Below, piece after piece: positions 45,193 to 54,186 of a stretch of DNA of 64,000 bases. How positions within the stretch are numbered: the stretch's first letter is position 1; each line of letters starts with the position of its first letter. The notes beneath the pieces are model-generated. The model was given only the letters and a program-made list of their open reading frames with translations, did not search any database and was not told where the DNA came from. A program made the translations under genes and the position numbers. The DNA is from Magnetococcales bacterium (GTDB taxonomy: Bacteria > Pseudomonadota > Magnetococcia > Magnetococcales > JADFYX01): the NCBI GenBank assembly GCA_002753565.1, contig PEAM01000009.1, forward strand, positions 1 to 64,000, in the 5' to 3' direction.

Positions 45193-45330
45193 GCCCGGTT
45201 CTGCTTTTTCCGGGAAACCAACATAAAAAGTCACCTTACTTGAATGTCCAGGATCATAACGGACTCGGTTATTGGCCATGCACTTCCTCATTGTCCAAGA
45301 TGGTCGGGGGGTTCCTCCCCTCGGCCATCT
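45193..45330. ncRNA. Possible structured RNA region, tatD 3' side
   Basis: The 497-base gap 44876-45372 holds no gene. At 45298-45330 a 14-bp stem (AGATGG to CCATCT, GC-rich, two wobble pairs) closes the loop TTCCT. At 45193-45213 CCCGG pairs with CCGGG, extended by GGT/ACC across a purine internal loop. Neither hairpin is followed by a T-run. These could belong to a small RNA or an untranslated region; I could not match them to a known RNA family. Confidence 0.3.
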
Positions 45331-45372
45331 GGAGATGAACTCCTACACGATAACACTTCTCCTCTCTCCCCG

Positions 45373-45537
45373 CTAAAGCCCCAATCGACGCATCACCAGG
45401 CGAATCAACTGTTGAAACAGCCGTACAACCACCAGCTTTCCTAATGGTGAGAGGGTAATCTTGATCTGTTTTTTTTTCAGAATCCACGAAACCACCGCAA
45501 ACAGAATAACCAACAGAATGAGCAGTCGAACAGACAT
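45373..45537 (-). CDS. 54-aa membrane protein after tatD
   Basis: This 54-aa protein starts MSVRLLILLVILFAVVSWIL at 45537, with a strong GGAGG seven bases upstream. One hydrophobic helix (residues about 4-20) is followed by a basic, hydrophobic C-terminal part (KKKQIKITLSPLGKLVVVRL). It begins 38 bases after tatD and is probably co-transcribed. No family recognised. Confidence 0.68.
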   Translation of the reverse strand: MSVRLLILLVILFAVVSWILKKKQIKITLSPLGKLVVVRLFQQLIRLVMRRLGL

Positions 45538-45575
45538 GCTGTTTCCTCCGTAGGACAATAAAAAAAACCTGCCTC

Positions 45576-46349
45576 TCAGCGTGGAAAAGAGACCCCATAA
45601 AGCTGGCAACTGTTCTCGTGTAGCTGTTCTACCACCTCTTGTTCTGGCACCCCTTTCATTTGCGCGATCAGGGGAACAGAGCGGGCAATGTTGGCCGGTT
45701 CGTTGCGCAGACCAGGATCTGGGCCCAAAACCGGGCTGTCGCTCTCTAGAAGAAGTTGATCAAGAGGGAGCTTTTTAACCAGATTCCGAATCTGTTCTGA
45801 TCGAACAATGGAGGTGGGCACGGAAAGGTAGTATCCGGCTTCTATCGCTTTGAGGGCAGTTTTATGGTCTCCATGGTAGGCATGCAGCTGCACCCGTTTG
45901 GCCCCAGAGTCAAGCAAGGTTGCAACGGTCTCTTGGGCCGCAGAGCGGGAGTGGACATTGAGGGGGAGATCCAGTTGTAAAGAGAGTTGGATAAACGTAC
46001 TGAACACTTGGCGCTGGACCGCTCGTTGCGGTTCCTCCTTCGCCAACAAAAAATCCAGCCCAACCTCACCAATAGCCAGCAACTGTTGGTGGTACTGGTG
46101 AATATAGGCGACCATCTCCTCGGCTTTTTTTTGTTCGGCCTGACCCGGATAAAGCCCTGCAGCAAGGTACAGACGGGGAAATTGCCGGGCAAGAACTCCA
46201 TTCAATCGGGCGTCTGCCAAGGTTTCACTCACCAGAACAATCCCCACTACCCCCGCTTGGCAGGCCCGCTCAAGAACCGCCTCACGGTCTTCATCAAAGC
46301 GATCGTCACAAAGGTGGGCGTGCGTGTCAATGAATCCGGGTCTGCTCAT
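45576..46349 (-). CDS. tatD: TatD-family metal-dependent hydrolase (DNase)
   Basis: This is a 257-aa TIM-barrel hydrolase. Metal ligands are visible: DTHAH (residues about 8-12), the glutamate in IGEVGLDF, the histidine in NVHSRSA, the histidine in LHAYHG and the aspartate in LLESDSP. TatD proteins are 3'-5' exonucleases on DNA linked to repair and quality control. Length and motifs are normal. The 182 bases upstream hold nothing else identified. Confidence 0.93.
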   Translation of the reverse strand: MSRPGFIDTHAHLCDDRFDEDREAVLERACQAGVVGIVLVSETLADARLNGVLARQFPRLYLAAGLYPGQAEQKKAEEMVAYIHQYHQQLLAIGEVGLDFLLAKEEPQRAVQRQVFSTFIQLSLQLDLPLNVHSRSAAQETVATLLDSGAKRVQLHAYHGDHKTALKAIEAGYYLSVPTSIVRSEQIRNLVKKLPLDQLLLESDSPVLGPDPGLRNEPANIARSVPLIAQMKGVPEQEVVEQLHENSCQLYGVSFPR

Positions 46350-46531
46350 GGAATAGCCTGAGGCATTCTCTCGTTTGGGGGATAAAGGGGTAATCCAGCC
46401 AAATAGTAGAATAAGAGGCGCAGTAAATCTACCCTCCTCTTGTTGGAGGAGGTTGGACCGGTCACATCATGAGAGGTGGGGTATTACCCTTTGAATAACT
46501 CAAGTGGGCATCATCCAAAGGGTTGAGGAGA

Positions 46532-46723
46532 TCAGTGAATGGTTTTCGAAACCTTTATGCCGTACTGCCAGAGGTCTTGAATATTGTTTTTGTTGAGCAG
46601 TGAATAGTGCCGTTCATCCTTCTGCTGTTCCTGGGGCAGCATGACCTGGGGTTCAGGAGGAACCTTTTGAGGCCGTGAAGAGAGGCCGTACATCCAGAGT
46701 TTGTTTTGGTTGGGGCTAAACAT
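46532..46723 (-). CDS. Small hypothetical protein
   Basis: This 63-aa hydrophilic frame starts at ATG 46723 with AGGA eight bases upstream. Sequence composition (KLWMYGLSSRPQKVPPEPQV, then DERHYSLLNKNNIQDLWQYG) looks coding rather than random. It has no cysteines, signal peptide or helix of membrane type. It stands alone between tatD and the divergent chrA. Confidence 0.45.
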   Translation of the reverse strand: MFSPNQNKLWMYGLSSRPQKVPPEPQVMLPQEQQKDERHYSLLNKNNIQDLWQYGIKVSKTIH

Positions 46724-46881
46724 GGTCTTAATCCTAATGGGGTTTGGTTGATAAATATGACGACTGTTGATAGAAAGAACCGCAAGTTGAATGCCAGTTT
46801 AAAGAGATCTGGACACTAAATTTTATTCTTTATTTTATAGCAGGTTATGGTGCCTGATAAAAAAATGGTTTCAGGTGGGAA

Positions 46882-46959
46882 TCCCAGAGTGGGACACTCT
46901 GTCACGCGACAGAGTGTCCCATGAAACACTCTGTAACAACAAAAAAAAATTGTTGTTAC
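46882..46959. repeat. Three adjacent inverted repeats upstream of chrA
   Basis: TCCCA/TGGGA (46882-46894) overlaps a perfect 13-bp stem GGGACACTCTGTC with loop ACGC (46891-46920). Next comes GTAACAACAA/TTGTTGTTAC (46933-46959) around an A-run. ACACTCTGT occurs three times (46894-46902, inverted at 46909-46917, and 46926-46934). They occupy the 359-base gap between the 63-aa gene and chrA. They may be terminators, operators or a small dispersed element. Confidence 0.6.
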
Positions 46960-46975
46960 TAGGAGGGCTACCCTT

Positions 46976-46997
46976 GGCAATCAGATTGCCGGCTTTT
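46976..46997 (+). terminator. Weak terminator-like hairpin
   Basis: GGCAA (46976-46980) pairs with TTGCC (46986-46990) and is followed by GGCTTTTTT. It lies before chrA, so it would stop transcription entering from the left or attenuate chrA. Confidence 0.4.
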
Positions 46998-47082
46998 TTA
47001 CTTTTGATTCTAAACAGGTTTTAACTTAACCTCGTGGTGTTTCAGTCAACTTGGCCCGTCAACCCCAAAAAGAGAGGGCATC

Positions 47083-48273
47083 ATGAGAGATAAGCAGGGT
47101 AGTGTGGTTGAGGTGCTCATCGTCTTCTTCAAACTGGGTTTGACCTCCTTCGGTGGTCCTGTGGCCCATCTGGGCTATTTCCGCGAGGCATTTGTAACCC
47201 AGCGCCACTGGCTGGATGAAAAATCCTATGCCGATCTGGTCGCCATGTGTCAATTTCTGCCCGGACCGGCAAGCAGCCAGGTGGGTATGGGGCTGGGTAT
47301 GATGCGTGCCGGTCTTCCCGGTGCGGTGGCAGCCTGGATCGGTTTTACCCTGCCATCTGCCCTGGCCATGATTCTCTTTGCCTACGGGGTCGCCGAACTT
47401 GATATGGCAACCCAAGGGGGGTGGCTGCATGGTCTTAAGGTGGTGGCCGTGGCGGTGGTGGCCCAGGCGGTGTGGGGTATGGCCAGAACGCTCTGCCCAG
47501 ACCGTAATCGTGCTACCTTGGCTATTGTAACCGCCATACTGGTGATCATCTGGCCCACAGCCCTGGGCCAAATGGCTGCCATCTTTGTGGGAGGGGTGTT
47601 TGGCTGGTATTTTTTACGTATACCGGGTGAACAGCCCGAAGAGAGAGCCGCTACGACACTTTCCCGACCCCTTGGCATGCTCTTTCTGGCCCTGTTTGGC
47701 GGATTGCTGCTGCTCCTGCCTTTTTTGGCTGTGGAGGGTGCCTCTTCCTGGCTTCAGATAATGGATAGCTTTTATCGTTCCGGCTCGTTGGTTTTTGGGG
47801 GAGGGCATGTGGTTCTCCCACTGTTACAGGCCGAGGTGGTCCCTTCGGGGTGGTTGAGTAATGAGCTGTTCCTGGCGGGTTATGGGGCGGCCCAGGCGGT
47901 GCCTGGTCCTCTGTTTACCTTTGCCGCCTATCTGGGCGCCGCCATGGGTTTTGGCCCTTCAGGTTGGATGGGGGGGCTGCTGGCGCTGCTGGCGGTTTTT
48001 CTGCCCTCCTTTTTACTGGTGGCGGGCATGTTGCCGTTCTGGGACAGCTTTAGAAAGAGACCGGTGGCTCAGTCCCTTTTGCGCGGCGTCAATGCGGCGG
48101 TCGTGGGCCTGCTATTGGCAGCACTCTACCATCCGGTCTGGACCAACGGTATTCTCTCATCCACCGATTTTATTCTCGCCCTGGCCGCCTTTGGTCTGCT
48201 GCAGTTCTGGAGAGTACCGCCTTGGCTGGTGGTGACTCTTGCTGGGGTGTTTACCGGCTTTGTGATCAGTTGA
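47083..48273 (+). CDS. chrA: Chromate transporter ChrA
   Basis: This is a 396-aa long-chain CHR-family protein made of two homologous halves. The first has FFKLGLTSFGGPVAHLGYFR and FLPGPASSQVGMGLG; the second has GSLVFGGGHVVLPLL and AVPGPLFTFAAYLGAAMG. About ten to twelve helices are present. The family exports chromate from the cytoplasm by a proton-driven mechanism. The ATG at 47083 has GAGAGG six bases upstream. No chrB-type regulator is adjacent. Confidence 0.93.
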   Translation: MRDKQGSVVEVLIVFFKLGLTSFGGPVAHLGYFREAFVTQRHWLDEKSYADLVAMCQFLPGPASSQVGMGLGMMRAGLPGAVAAWIGFTLPSALAMILFAYGVAELDMATQGGWLHGLKVVAVAVVAQAVWGMARTLCPDRNRATLAIVTAILVIIWPTALGQMAAIFVGGVFGWYFLRIPGEQPEERAATTLSRPLGMLFLALFGGLLLLLPFLAVEGASSWLQIMDSFYRSGSLVFGGGHVVLPLLQAEVVPSGWLSNELFLAGYGAAQAVPGPLFTFAAYLGAAMGFGPSGWMGGLLALLAVFLPSFLLVAGMLPFWDSFRKRPVAQSLLRGVNAAVVGLLLAALYHPVWTNGILSSTDFILALAAFGLLQFWRVPPWLVVTLAGVFTGFVIS

Positions 48274-48305
48274 TGGATCGGTGGCTCTTTCTGGTGACTC
48301 GTTAT

Positions 48306-49322
48306 TCAATCCGGCTCGGTGATAAAATAGGTTTTGGAAATCTCCGCACAGAGCTCTCCCAGGCCAATTTGCAAGGTATCCAATAAAACAGGGAGACGCT
48401 TCTCCTGCAACACCCGATCTAACTCGGTATTTTCCAATGTGGCTAAAAGAGCCTTGAGGGCAGCCTTGGGGGCGTCATGGTTCTGTAGCTGGCTGAGGCT
48501 GCCGGAGGCGTTTTTAAGACAGCAACAAAAAGCCCTGGGAAGCTGTTCGTCTTTGAGAAGAAAATAGATAATCCGATCCCAGCTAATTCGGGGATGAACA
48601 TGGTGGCGATACATCTGTTCGGCTGAAAGGGCACGAAGAATATTTAGCCATAGGGTGTTGATAAAAGGGAGTTGGGAGGGGTCATCCACCTGTTGCATTT
48701 CCGAGGCGCCCATGTCGAGAATTCGCGTGGTCATATCCGCTCTCTCCAGGATCTGCCCAAGACGGAAAAATTCAAAGGCCCTGTCCCGGCTCATGGTGCT
48801 AAACAGCAGTCCGGTGATTTTCTGGCTGTCTTGAATGACCTGATCCAGGGTTTTGTAAAATTTTCCTTCATTATCGATGCCGCTTGCTGTCCGCGTCTTG
48901 AAGCCAAGATACATGGCGTTAACATACTCCATGGCCTTTCGTGGAAAGGCATCTCTTGTGGTGCGCAGGTTTTCGCGGGCAAACGATAGGGAGGAGATGA
49001 TCGAGTTGGGATTATCACGGTCACAGGCCATGAACATCATGACCGATTTCTCACCAGGGAGTGGATTGGTACGATAAAACAGCTCCTGGCTACCGGAGAT
49101 GTTGATCAAGGTGGACCAGTCGGTACCCTGACCAGAGAGAGCCTGATACTGGGATTGAGATTGGGATTCTGTACCGCTGTCTGAGGTCTGGCTACTGGAG
49201 ACGGGGCTACGTGGGGCATCCAGAAGGGCATGGTTGGTGGCAACCAACAGGCGAGCGGTGTTTTCTGCTCGCTCCAGGTATCTTGCCAGCCAATAGATAT
49301 TTTCTGCAACACGACTCAGCAT
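48306..49322 (-). CDS. Alpha-E domain protein
   Basis: This 338-aa all-helical alpha-E (DUF403) protein starts MLSRVAENIYWLARYLERAENTA (given in part), the usual N-terminal signature of the family. Other conserved points are ARENLRTTRDAFP, FFRLGQILERADMTTRILD and a central low-complexity Ser/Gln insert (residues about 38-70). Alpha-E proteins occur with circularly permuted ATP-grasp and transglutaminase genes and are predicted to take part in peptide synthesis or tagging. It is the last gene of the five-gene operon, two bases after the ATP-grasp gene. Confidence 0.9.
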   Translation of the reverse strand: MLSRVAENIYWLARYLERAENTARLLVATNHALLDAPRSPVSSSQTSDSGTESQSQSQYQALSGQGTDWSTLINISGSQELFYRTNPLPGEKSVMMFMACDRDNPNSIISSLSFARENLRTTRDAFPRKAMEYVNAMYLGFKTRTASGIDNEGKFYKTLDQVIQDSQKITGLLFSTMSRDRAFEFFRLGQILERADMTTRILDMGASEMQQVDDPSQLPFINTLWLNILRALSAEQMYRHHVHPRISWDRIIYFLLKDEQLPRAFCCCLKNASGSLSQLQNHDAPKAALKALLATLENTELDRVLQEKRLPVLLDTLQIGLGELCAEISKTYFITEPD

Positions 49323-49324
49323 GG

Positions 49325-50776
49325 TTATTTTCCTCCCTGATCAACAATCCAAGTATCTTTACTGCCGCCGCCCTGGGACGAGTTAACCACCAGAGACCCT
49401 TTCCGAAGGGCAACACGGGTCAGACCTCCTGCTGTCACATGATGGTTTTCACCCTGTAGGATAAAAGGTCTTAAATCCACATGTCGAGGCTCTACCTTGT
49501 TGCCTACCACCGTCGGAACGGTCGACATGGTGAGGGTGGGCTGAGCTATGTAGTTGCGGGGGTTCTCCTGGATCAGGTGACGAAACTTCTTCTGCTCTTC
49601 CGTGGTGCTGTGGGGGCCGATCAGCATGCCGTAACCGCCCGACTCATTAGCCGGCTTGACCACCAACTTGTTAAGATGTTCCAGAACATAAGCCCGATCT
49701 GTGTCGATCATGCACTTATAGGTGGGTACGTTGGGTAGAATAGGCTCCTGATCCAAATAGTAGCGAATAATCTCCGGTACAAACGCATAGACCACCTTGT
49801 CATCTGCCACCCCGGAGCCAGGGGCGTTGGCGATGGCTACCGTGCCTTTACGCCAAGCCCGCATGATGCCAGATGCTCCCAACGTTGAGTCGGGGTTGAA
49901 GGCCTCGGGATCGATAAACTTATCATCCACCCGCCGGTAGATGACATCTACCCGTTTCAGCCCGTCGATGGTCCGCATGTAGAGACACTCATCCTCTCCA
50001 ACCACCAGATCTCTTCCCTCAACCAGCTCCACCCCCATCTGTTGCGCCAGATAGGCATGTTCAAAATAGGCAGAGTTGTAGATACCCGGTGTCAACACCA
50101 CAACTTGGGGATCGTCACCAGGGCGGGGGCTGAGGCTGGCCAGGGTTTCAAACAGGTTGGCCGGATAGTCGTCAACCGACAGGGGTGCCAGGCTGCGCAG
50201 CAGCTCGGGAAAGACCCGTTTGGTGATCAGACGGTTTTCCAACATGTAGGAGACCCCTGAAGGAACCCGCAGGTTATCCTCCAGAACAAACAGGGTTCCG
50301 TCCTGATCACGCAGCAGATCTGAACCACATACGTGGGCCCAGACGCCATGTTTGGGGCGAATACCGATACATTGAGGGAGAAAATTTTGTGACTTGTCCA
50401 GAACCTCTTGGGGAAAGATGCCATCGGCAATAATCTTCTGATCATTGTAGAGATCATCGATAAAGAGATTTAAGGCGGTCAACCGTTGGGTCAGCCCTTT
50501 TTCAGTGTGCCGCCACTCGGCCAGATCGATAATCCGCGGTACGATGTCAAAAGGCCAGGCCCGATCGATGTTACCGGCCTCTGAATAGACGGTAAACGTA
50601 ATGCCCAGGTTGACCACCGCCAACTCAGAGGCAGCCTGCCGTCTCTTTAATCCTTTGCGGCTCAGACCGGCCAGATGGTTGCACATCTGTTGCGCCTGGG
50701 GCCGTGGTACTCCCTGCTTGTCAACAAGCTCGTCGTAAAAATTTCCTCTGGGATATTTTGCCCAATCAATACTCAT
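49325..50776 (-). CDS. Circularly permuted ATP-grasp protein (type 2)
   Basis: This 483-aa protein matches the circularly permuted ATP-grasp family (DUF404/DUF407). Visible are FDIVPRII, EDNLRVPSGVSYMLENR, VVLTPGIYNSAYFEHAYLAQ, VDVIYRRVDD, APGSGVADDKVVYAFVP and LVVKPANESGGYGMLIGP near the ATP site. ATP-grasp enzymes join a carboxylate to an amine or thiol with ATP. Substrates for this family are not established. It lies 57 bases after the large transglutaminase gene and just upstream of the alpha-E gene. Confidence 0.92.
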   Translation of the reverse strand: MSIDWAKYPRGNFYDELVDKQGVPRPQAQQMCNHLAGLSRKGLKRRQAASELAVVNLGITFTVYSEAGNIDRAWPFDIVPRIIDLAEWRHTEKGLTQRLTALNLFIDDLYNDQKIIADGIFPQEVLDKSQNFLPQCIGIRPKHGVWAHVCGSDLLRDQDGTLFVLEDNLRVPSGVSYMLENRLITKRVFPELLRSLAPLSVDDYPANLFETLASLSPRPGDDPQVVVLTPGIYNSAYFEHAYLAQQMGVELVEGRDLVVGEDECLYMRTIDGLKRVDVIYRRVDDKFIDPEAFNPDSTLGASGIMRAWRKGTVAIANAPGSGVADDKVVYAFVPEIIRYYLDQEPILPNVPTYKCMIDTDRAYVLEHLNKLVVKPANESGGYGMLIGPHSTTEEQKKFRHLIQENPRNYIAQPTLTMSTVPTVVGNKVEPRHVDLRPFILQGENHHVTAGGLTRVALRKGSLVVNSSQGGGSKDTWIVDQGGK

Positions 50777-50832
50777 TTAGCAGAAACTCCTGTCTATCCT
50801 GATGGCGGATAACCGCAGCTTTTTTCATTCTA

Positions 50833-53800
50833 TTATGGGATATCCCAGCCCGGACGACGGCGCAGGTCCAGGGTTCTGGGGTACTCGGGGTTTTCCTCTT
50901 CAAAGAGGGGTTTTTTCGGTGGGTCGATGCTCCCCTCAGGTGAAAATTTCCCCAGTCCGGCATGGATGGGATGGTGTTCCAAGGGACCGGCGGTATGGCC
51001 CATATCCCAGAAGCGAGCAAAACGGCGGGATTCTGCTTCATTGGCATTAACCGGAAAGGTCTCGTGGTTACGGCCACCAGGATGGGAAACATGATAGGTA
51101 CATCCTCCCAGAATACGACCATTCCAACTGTCCAACAGATCAAACACCAATGGTGTATGGACCTTGATGGTTGGATGCAGGGCAGAAGCCGGATGCCATG
51201 CCCGGTAGCGTACCCCGGCCACATGGGTGCCGTGGGTGTCGGTCGCACGCAGGGGAAGACGACGGCCGTTGCACAACAGCACATGGCGTCCAGCTGTCAT
51301 CCCTTTCACGGTGACCTCCAGACGTTCCATGGAGGAGTCCACATAGCGAGAGACACCCGAACGGGAGACCTCCTCACCCAGCACGTGCCACGGCTCCAAA
51401 GCCATGCGTAAGGTCATGTGGATATCGTCGAGAATAAGAGAGCCATACCGGGGAAAGCGAAACTCCATGAAGGGGTCCAGCCATTCGGACATGAAGGGCA
51501 GACCGGCCTGCTGGAGGTCTCGACAGACGTCGTTGATGTCGGAGTGGATAAAGTGGGGGAGCATGAAGCGGTCGTGGAGTTCGGTTCCCCAACGGATAAG
51601 CGGTTTTTGGTAGGGGGTCTTCCAGAACCAGGTGATCAGAGCGCGCAGCAGAAGATTCTGCGTCAAGCTCATGCGGGAATGCGGGGGCATCTCGAAGGCT
51701 CTTAACTCTACCAGCCCCAAACGACCTGTGGGGCCGTCGGGTGAGTAGAGTTTGTCGATGCAGAACTCCGCCCGGTGGGTGTTGCCGGTCACATCGACCA
51801 GCAGATTGCGCAGCAGGCGGTCTACCAGCCAGGGTGAGGGGGTCTCGCCTTCTCGGGCATCGGGCATCTCTCGAAAGGCAATCTCCAGTTCATAGAGGGC
51901 CTCGTTGCGCCCTTCATCCACCCGAGGTGCCTGACTGGTGGGGCCGATGAACATGCCGCTAAAGAGGTATGACAGCCCAGGATGATGCTGCCAATAGGTA
52001 ATCAGACTACGAAGCAAATCCGGCCGCCTCAGCATGGGGCTGTCGGCCGGGGTGGGGCCGCCGAGGGTTATGTGATTACCGCCGCTGGTACCGGTATGGC
52101 GCCCATCCAGCATGAATTTTTCTGTCCCCAACCGAGCCAGACGGGCCTCAGCATAGAGGGTTTCGGTAATCTCCACCTGCTCTTTCCAGGAGGAGGCCGG
52201 GTGGACATTGACCTCGATGACGCCAGGATCGGGGGTTACCAAGAGTTTTTTCAGGCGTGGATCGTGTGGGGGTTCGTACCCTTCCAGCACAACAGGCATG
52301 TTCAATTCGGCTGCGGTGGCCTCAATGGCGGCCAGCAGCGCCAAGGCCTCTTCCAGACGGGTGAGGGGGGGGAGAAAAAGGTGCAGACGTCCCTTGCGCG
52401 GTTCGATACAGAGGCAGGTGTGGATGACCTTTTTGGCCTCTGGGGGCTCTTTGGTTGGCTCTTGAGGAGGTGTCGAGGGATCTTCCGCTTCGCCATCGAA
52501 TACCGGCAGGGGGGCTGTCTCCTTCATGGTGTCTTCAGCAAACGGCTCCTCACGCTCTTCGGGAACCACCCACGGCAAGCTGTCCAGAGGCAGTCTGAAG
52601 CCCATGGAAGAGTCCCCGGGGAGCAGAAAAAGATGAGGTCGACGCAGGGGCCATGAGCTGGAGCGCCAACCACCCTTTTCTGCGGCTGCCAGAGGAAGTG
52701 CCAGACCGGTAGGGGTGTTCAAACCTCTGCTCAACAGAGCCGCCAGCCGACGCCGTTCAGCGGGATCTTTGAGGTCGGCTTTCAGGGGGTCGAGATTATC
52801 CGGCAGGTTGATCTCCTGCCAGATGGCATGAAAAGGGTCTTCGTAGGCGGGCAGGATAAAGTCGGCGGATAGGTTCAGCCGCTTGACCAGAGCGGCAAAG
52901 AAGCTCTCGGCCTCTTTGATGGTATGTTTGTAATCCTGGCTCTCCTCTGCCAACAAGGAGGGATCTTTCCAAACCGGCTCTCCATCGGTTCGCCAAAAAC
53001 AGCCCAACGCCCAGCGTGGCAGGGGTTCGCCGGGGTACCATTTTCCCTGTCCGTAGTGGAGGACCCCATCGGGGGCAAAGGCTTTGCGAATACGTCGGAT
53101 CAGATTGCCCGCCAGCAGTCGCTTGTTCTCTCCCAGCGCCGCGATGGTCCACTCGGCTCCATCCATATCGTCAATAGAGACAAAGGTTGGCTCTCCCCCC
53201 ATGGTCAGGCGGATATCCATCTCCTTCATCAGGGTGTCGGTTTTCTCTCCCAGGGCGTTGATCAACTGCCACTGGTCATCGCTGTAGGGTTTGGTCACCC
53301 TGGGGTCTTCATGGATGCGTTCTACCCGGTTTTCGTACTCAAAAGTTACCTCGCACTGGTCCATCTTGCCGGTAACCGGGGCAGCGCTGACCGGGTCTGG
53401 GGCACAGGCCAGGGGAATGTGGCCCTCTCCGGCAAACAGCCCCGAGGTGGGGTCCAGACCCAACCAGCCGGCTCCGGGAACATAGACCTCAGCCCAGGCA
53501 TGAAGATCGGTAAAATCGGTCTCGGGACCGGAGGGGCCGTCCAGGCTTTTTTCATCGGAGGAGAGCTGGACCAGATAGCCCGAAACAAAACGGGCCGCCA
53601 AACCCATGTGACGCAGGGCTTGGACCAGCATCCAGGCGCTATCTCGGCATGAGCCGGATTTTTTCTTGAGGGTCTCTTCACAGCTTTGTACACCCGGCTC
53701 CATGCGCACGGTATAGTCGACGGTTTTACAGGCCAGCTCGTTGATGGCCACCAAAAAATAGACAATGTGACGTTTTTTCTGATCAACACATTTTAAAAAT

Positions 53801-54186
53801 TCTTGTAGAAGCGGGCCGTTGTCGGTGATATGAAGATAGGGCGCCAGCTCTTTTTTCAGCTGAACATCGTAGGAGAAGGGAAAATCTTCTGCATACTCTT
53901 CGACAAAAAAGTCGAAAGGGTTGATAACCGATAAATCGGCCACCAGTTCGACATCAATTTCAAAGATGTCGGTCGATTCTGGAAAGACCAACCGGGCCAG
54001 ATAGTTGCCAAAAGGGTCCTGTTGCCAGTTGATGAAATGGTTCTCTGGCTTAATCTTCAAGGAGTAGGAGAGGACGGGGGTCCGAGAGTGGGCTGCCGGT
54101 CTTAACCGTAAAACATGAGGGGAGAGGGTGATGGATCGGTCATAACGATAAAGGGTGCGGTGATGTAGAGCAACGCGAATAGTCAT
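50833..54186 (-). CDS. Transglutaminase-like protein with DUF2126 C-terminus
   Basis: This is a 1117-aa protein. Residues about 1-85 are a transglutaminase N-terminal beta domain. The papain-like core has the triad Cys in SGSCRDSAWMLVQALRHMG, His in DLHAWAEVY and Asp in LGLDPTSG. From about residue 300 a large DUF2126 region follows, with MGGEPTFVSIDDMDGAEW, GRHTGTSGGNHITLGG, FSGMFIGPTSQAPR and LVELRAFEMPPH. The domain resembles glutamine-synthetase/GCS-like amide ligases. It probably hydrolyses or forms isopeptide bonds within the operon's pathway. It overlaps the preceding transglutaminase gene by four bases. Confidence 0.9.
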   Translation of the reverse strand: MTIRVALHHRTLYRYDRSITLSPHVLRLRPAAHSRTPVLSYSLKIKPENHFINWQQDPFGNYLARLVFPESTDIFEIDVELVADLSVINPFDFFVEEYAEDFPFSYDVQLKKELAPYLHITDNGPLLQEFLKCVDQKKRHIVYFLVAINELACKTVDYTVRMEPGVQSCEETLKKKSGSCRDSAWMLVQALRHMGLAARFVSGYLVQLSSDEKSLDGPSGPETDFTDLHAWAEVYVPGAGWLGLDPTSGLFAGEGHIPLACAPDPVSAAPVTGKMDQCEVTFEYENRVERIHEDPRVTKPYSDDQWQLINALGEKTDTLMKEMDIRLTMGGEPTFVSIDDMDGAEWTIAALGENKRLLAGNLIRRIRKAFAPDGVLHYGQGKWYPGEPLPRWALGCFWRTDGEPVWKDPSLLAEESQDYKHTIKEAESFFAALVKRLNLSADFILPAYEDPFHAIWQEINLPDNLDPLKADLKDPAERRRLAALLSRGLNTPTGLALPLAAAEKGGWRSSSWPLRRPHLFLLPGDSSMGFRLPLDSLPWVVPEEREEPFAEDTMKETAPLPVFDGEAEDPSTPPQEPTKEPPEAKKVIHTCLCIEPRKGRLHLFLPPLTRLEEALALLAAIEATAAELNMPVVLEGYEPPHDPRLKKLLVTPDPGVIEVNVHPASSWKEQVEITETLYAEARLARLGTEKFMLDGRHTGTSGGNHITLGGPTPADSPMLRRPDLLRSLITYWQHHPGLSYLFSGMFIGPTSQAPRVDEGRNEALYELEIAFREMPDAREGETPSPWLVDRLLRNLLVDVTGNTHRAEFCIDKLYSPDGPTGRLGLVELRAFEMPPHSRMSLTQNLLLRALITWFWKTPYQKPLIRWGTELHDRFMLPHFIHSDINDVCRDLQQAGLPFMSEWLDPFMEFRFPRYGSLILDDIHMTLRMALEPWHVLGEEVSRSGVSRYVDSSMERLEVTVKGMTAGRHVLLCNGRRLPLRATDTHGTHVAGVRYRAWHPASALHPTIKVHTPLVFDLLDSWNGRILGGCTYHVSHPGGRNHETFPVNANEAESRRFARFWDMGHTAGPLEHHPIHAGLGKFSPEGSIDPPKKPLFEEENPEYPRTLDLRRRPGWDIP

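Noticed and set aside
45170-45372. 6S, SRP, tmRNA or RNase P RNA
   Set aside because: Hairpins are strong, but the diagnostic sequences of these families are absent; left as an unassigned structured region.
52924-53652. 242-codon frame opposite the 1117-aa transglutaminase gene
   Set aside because: Antisense shadow of a protein with clear catalytic motifs; no independent coding signal.
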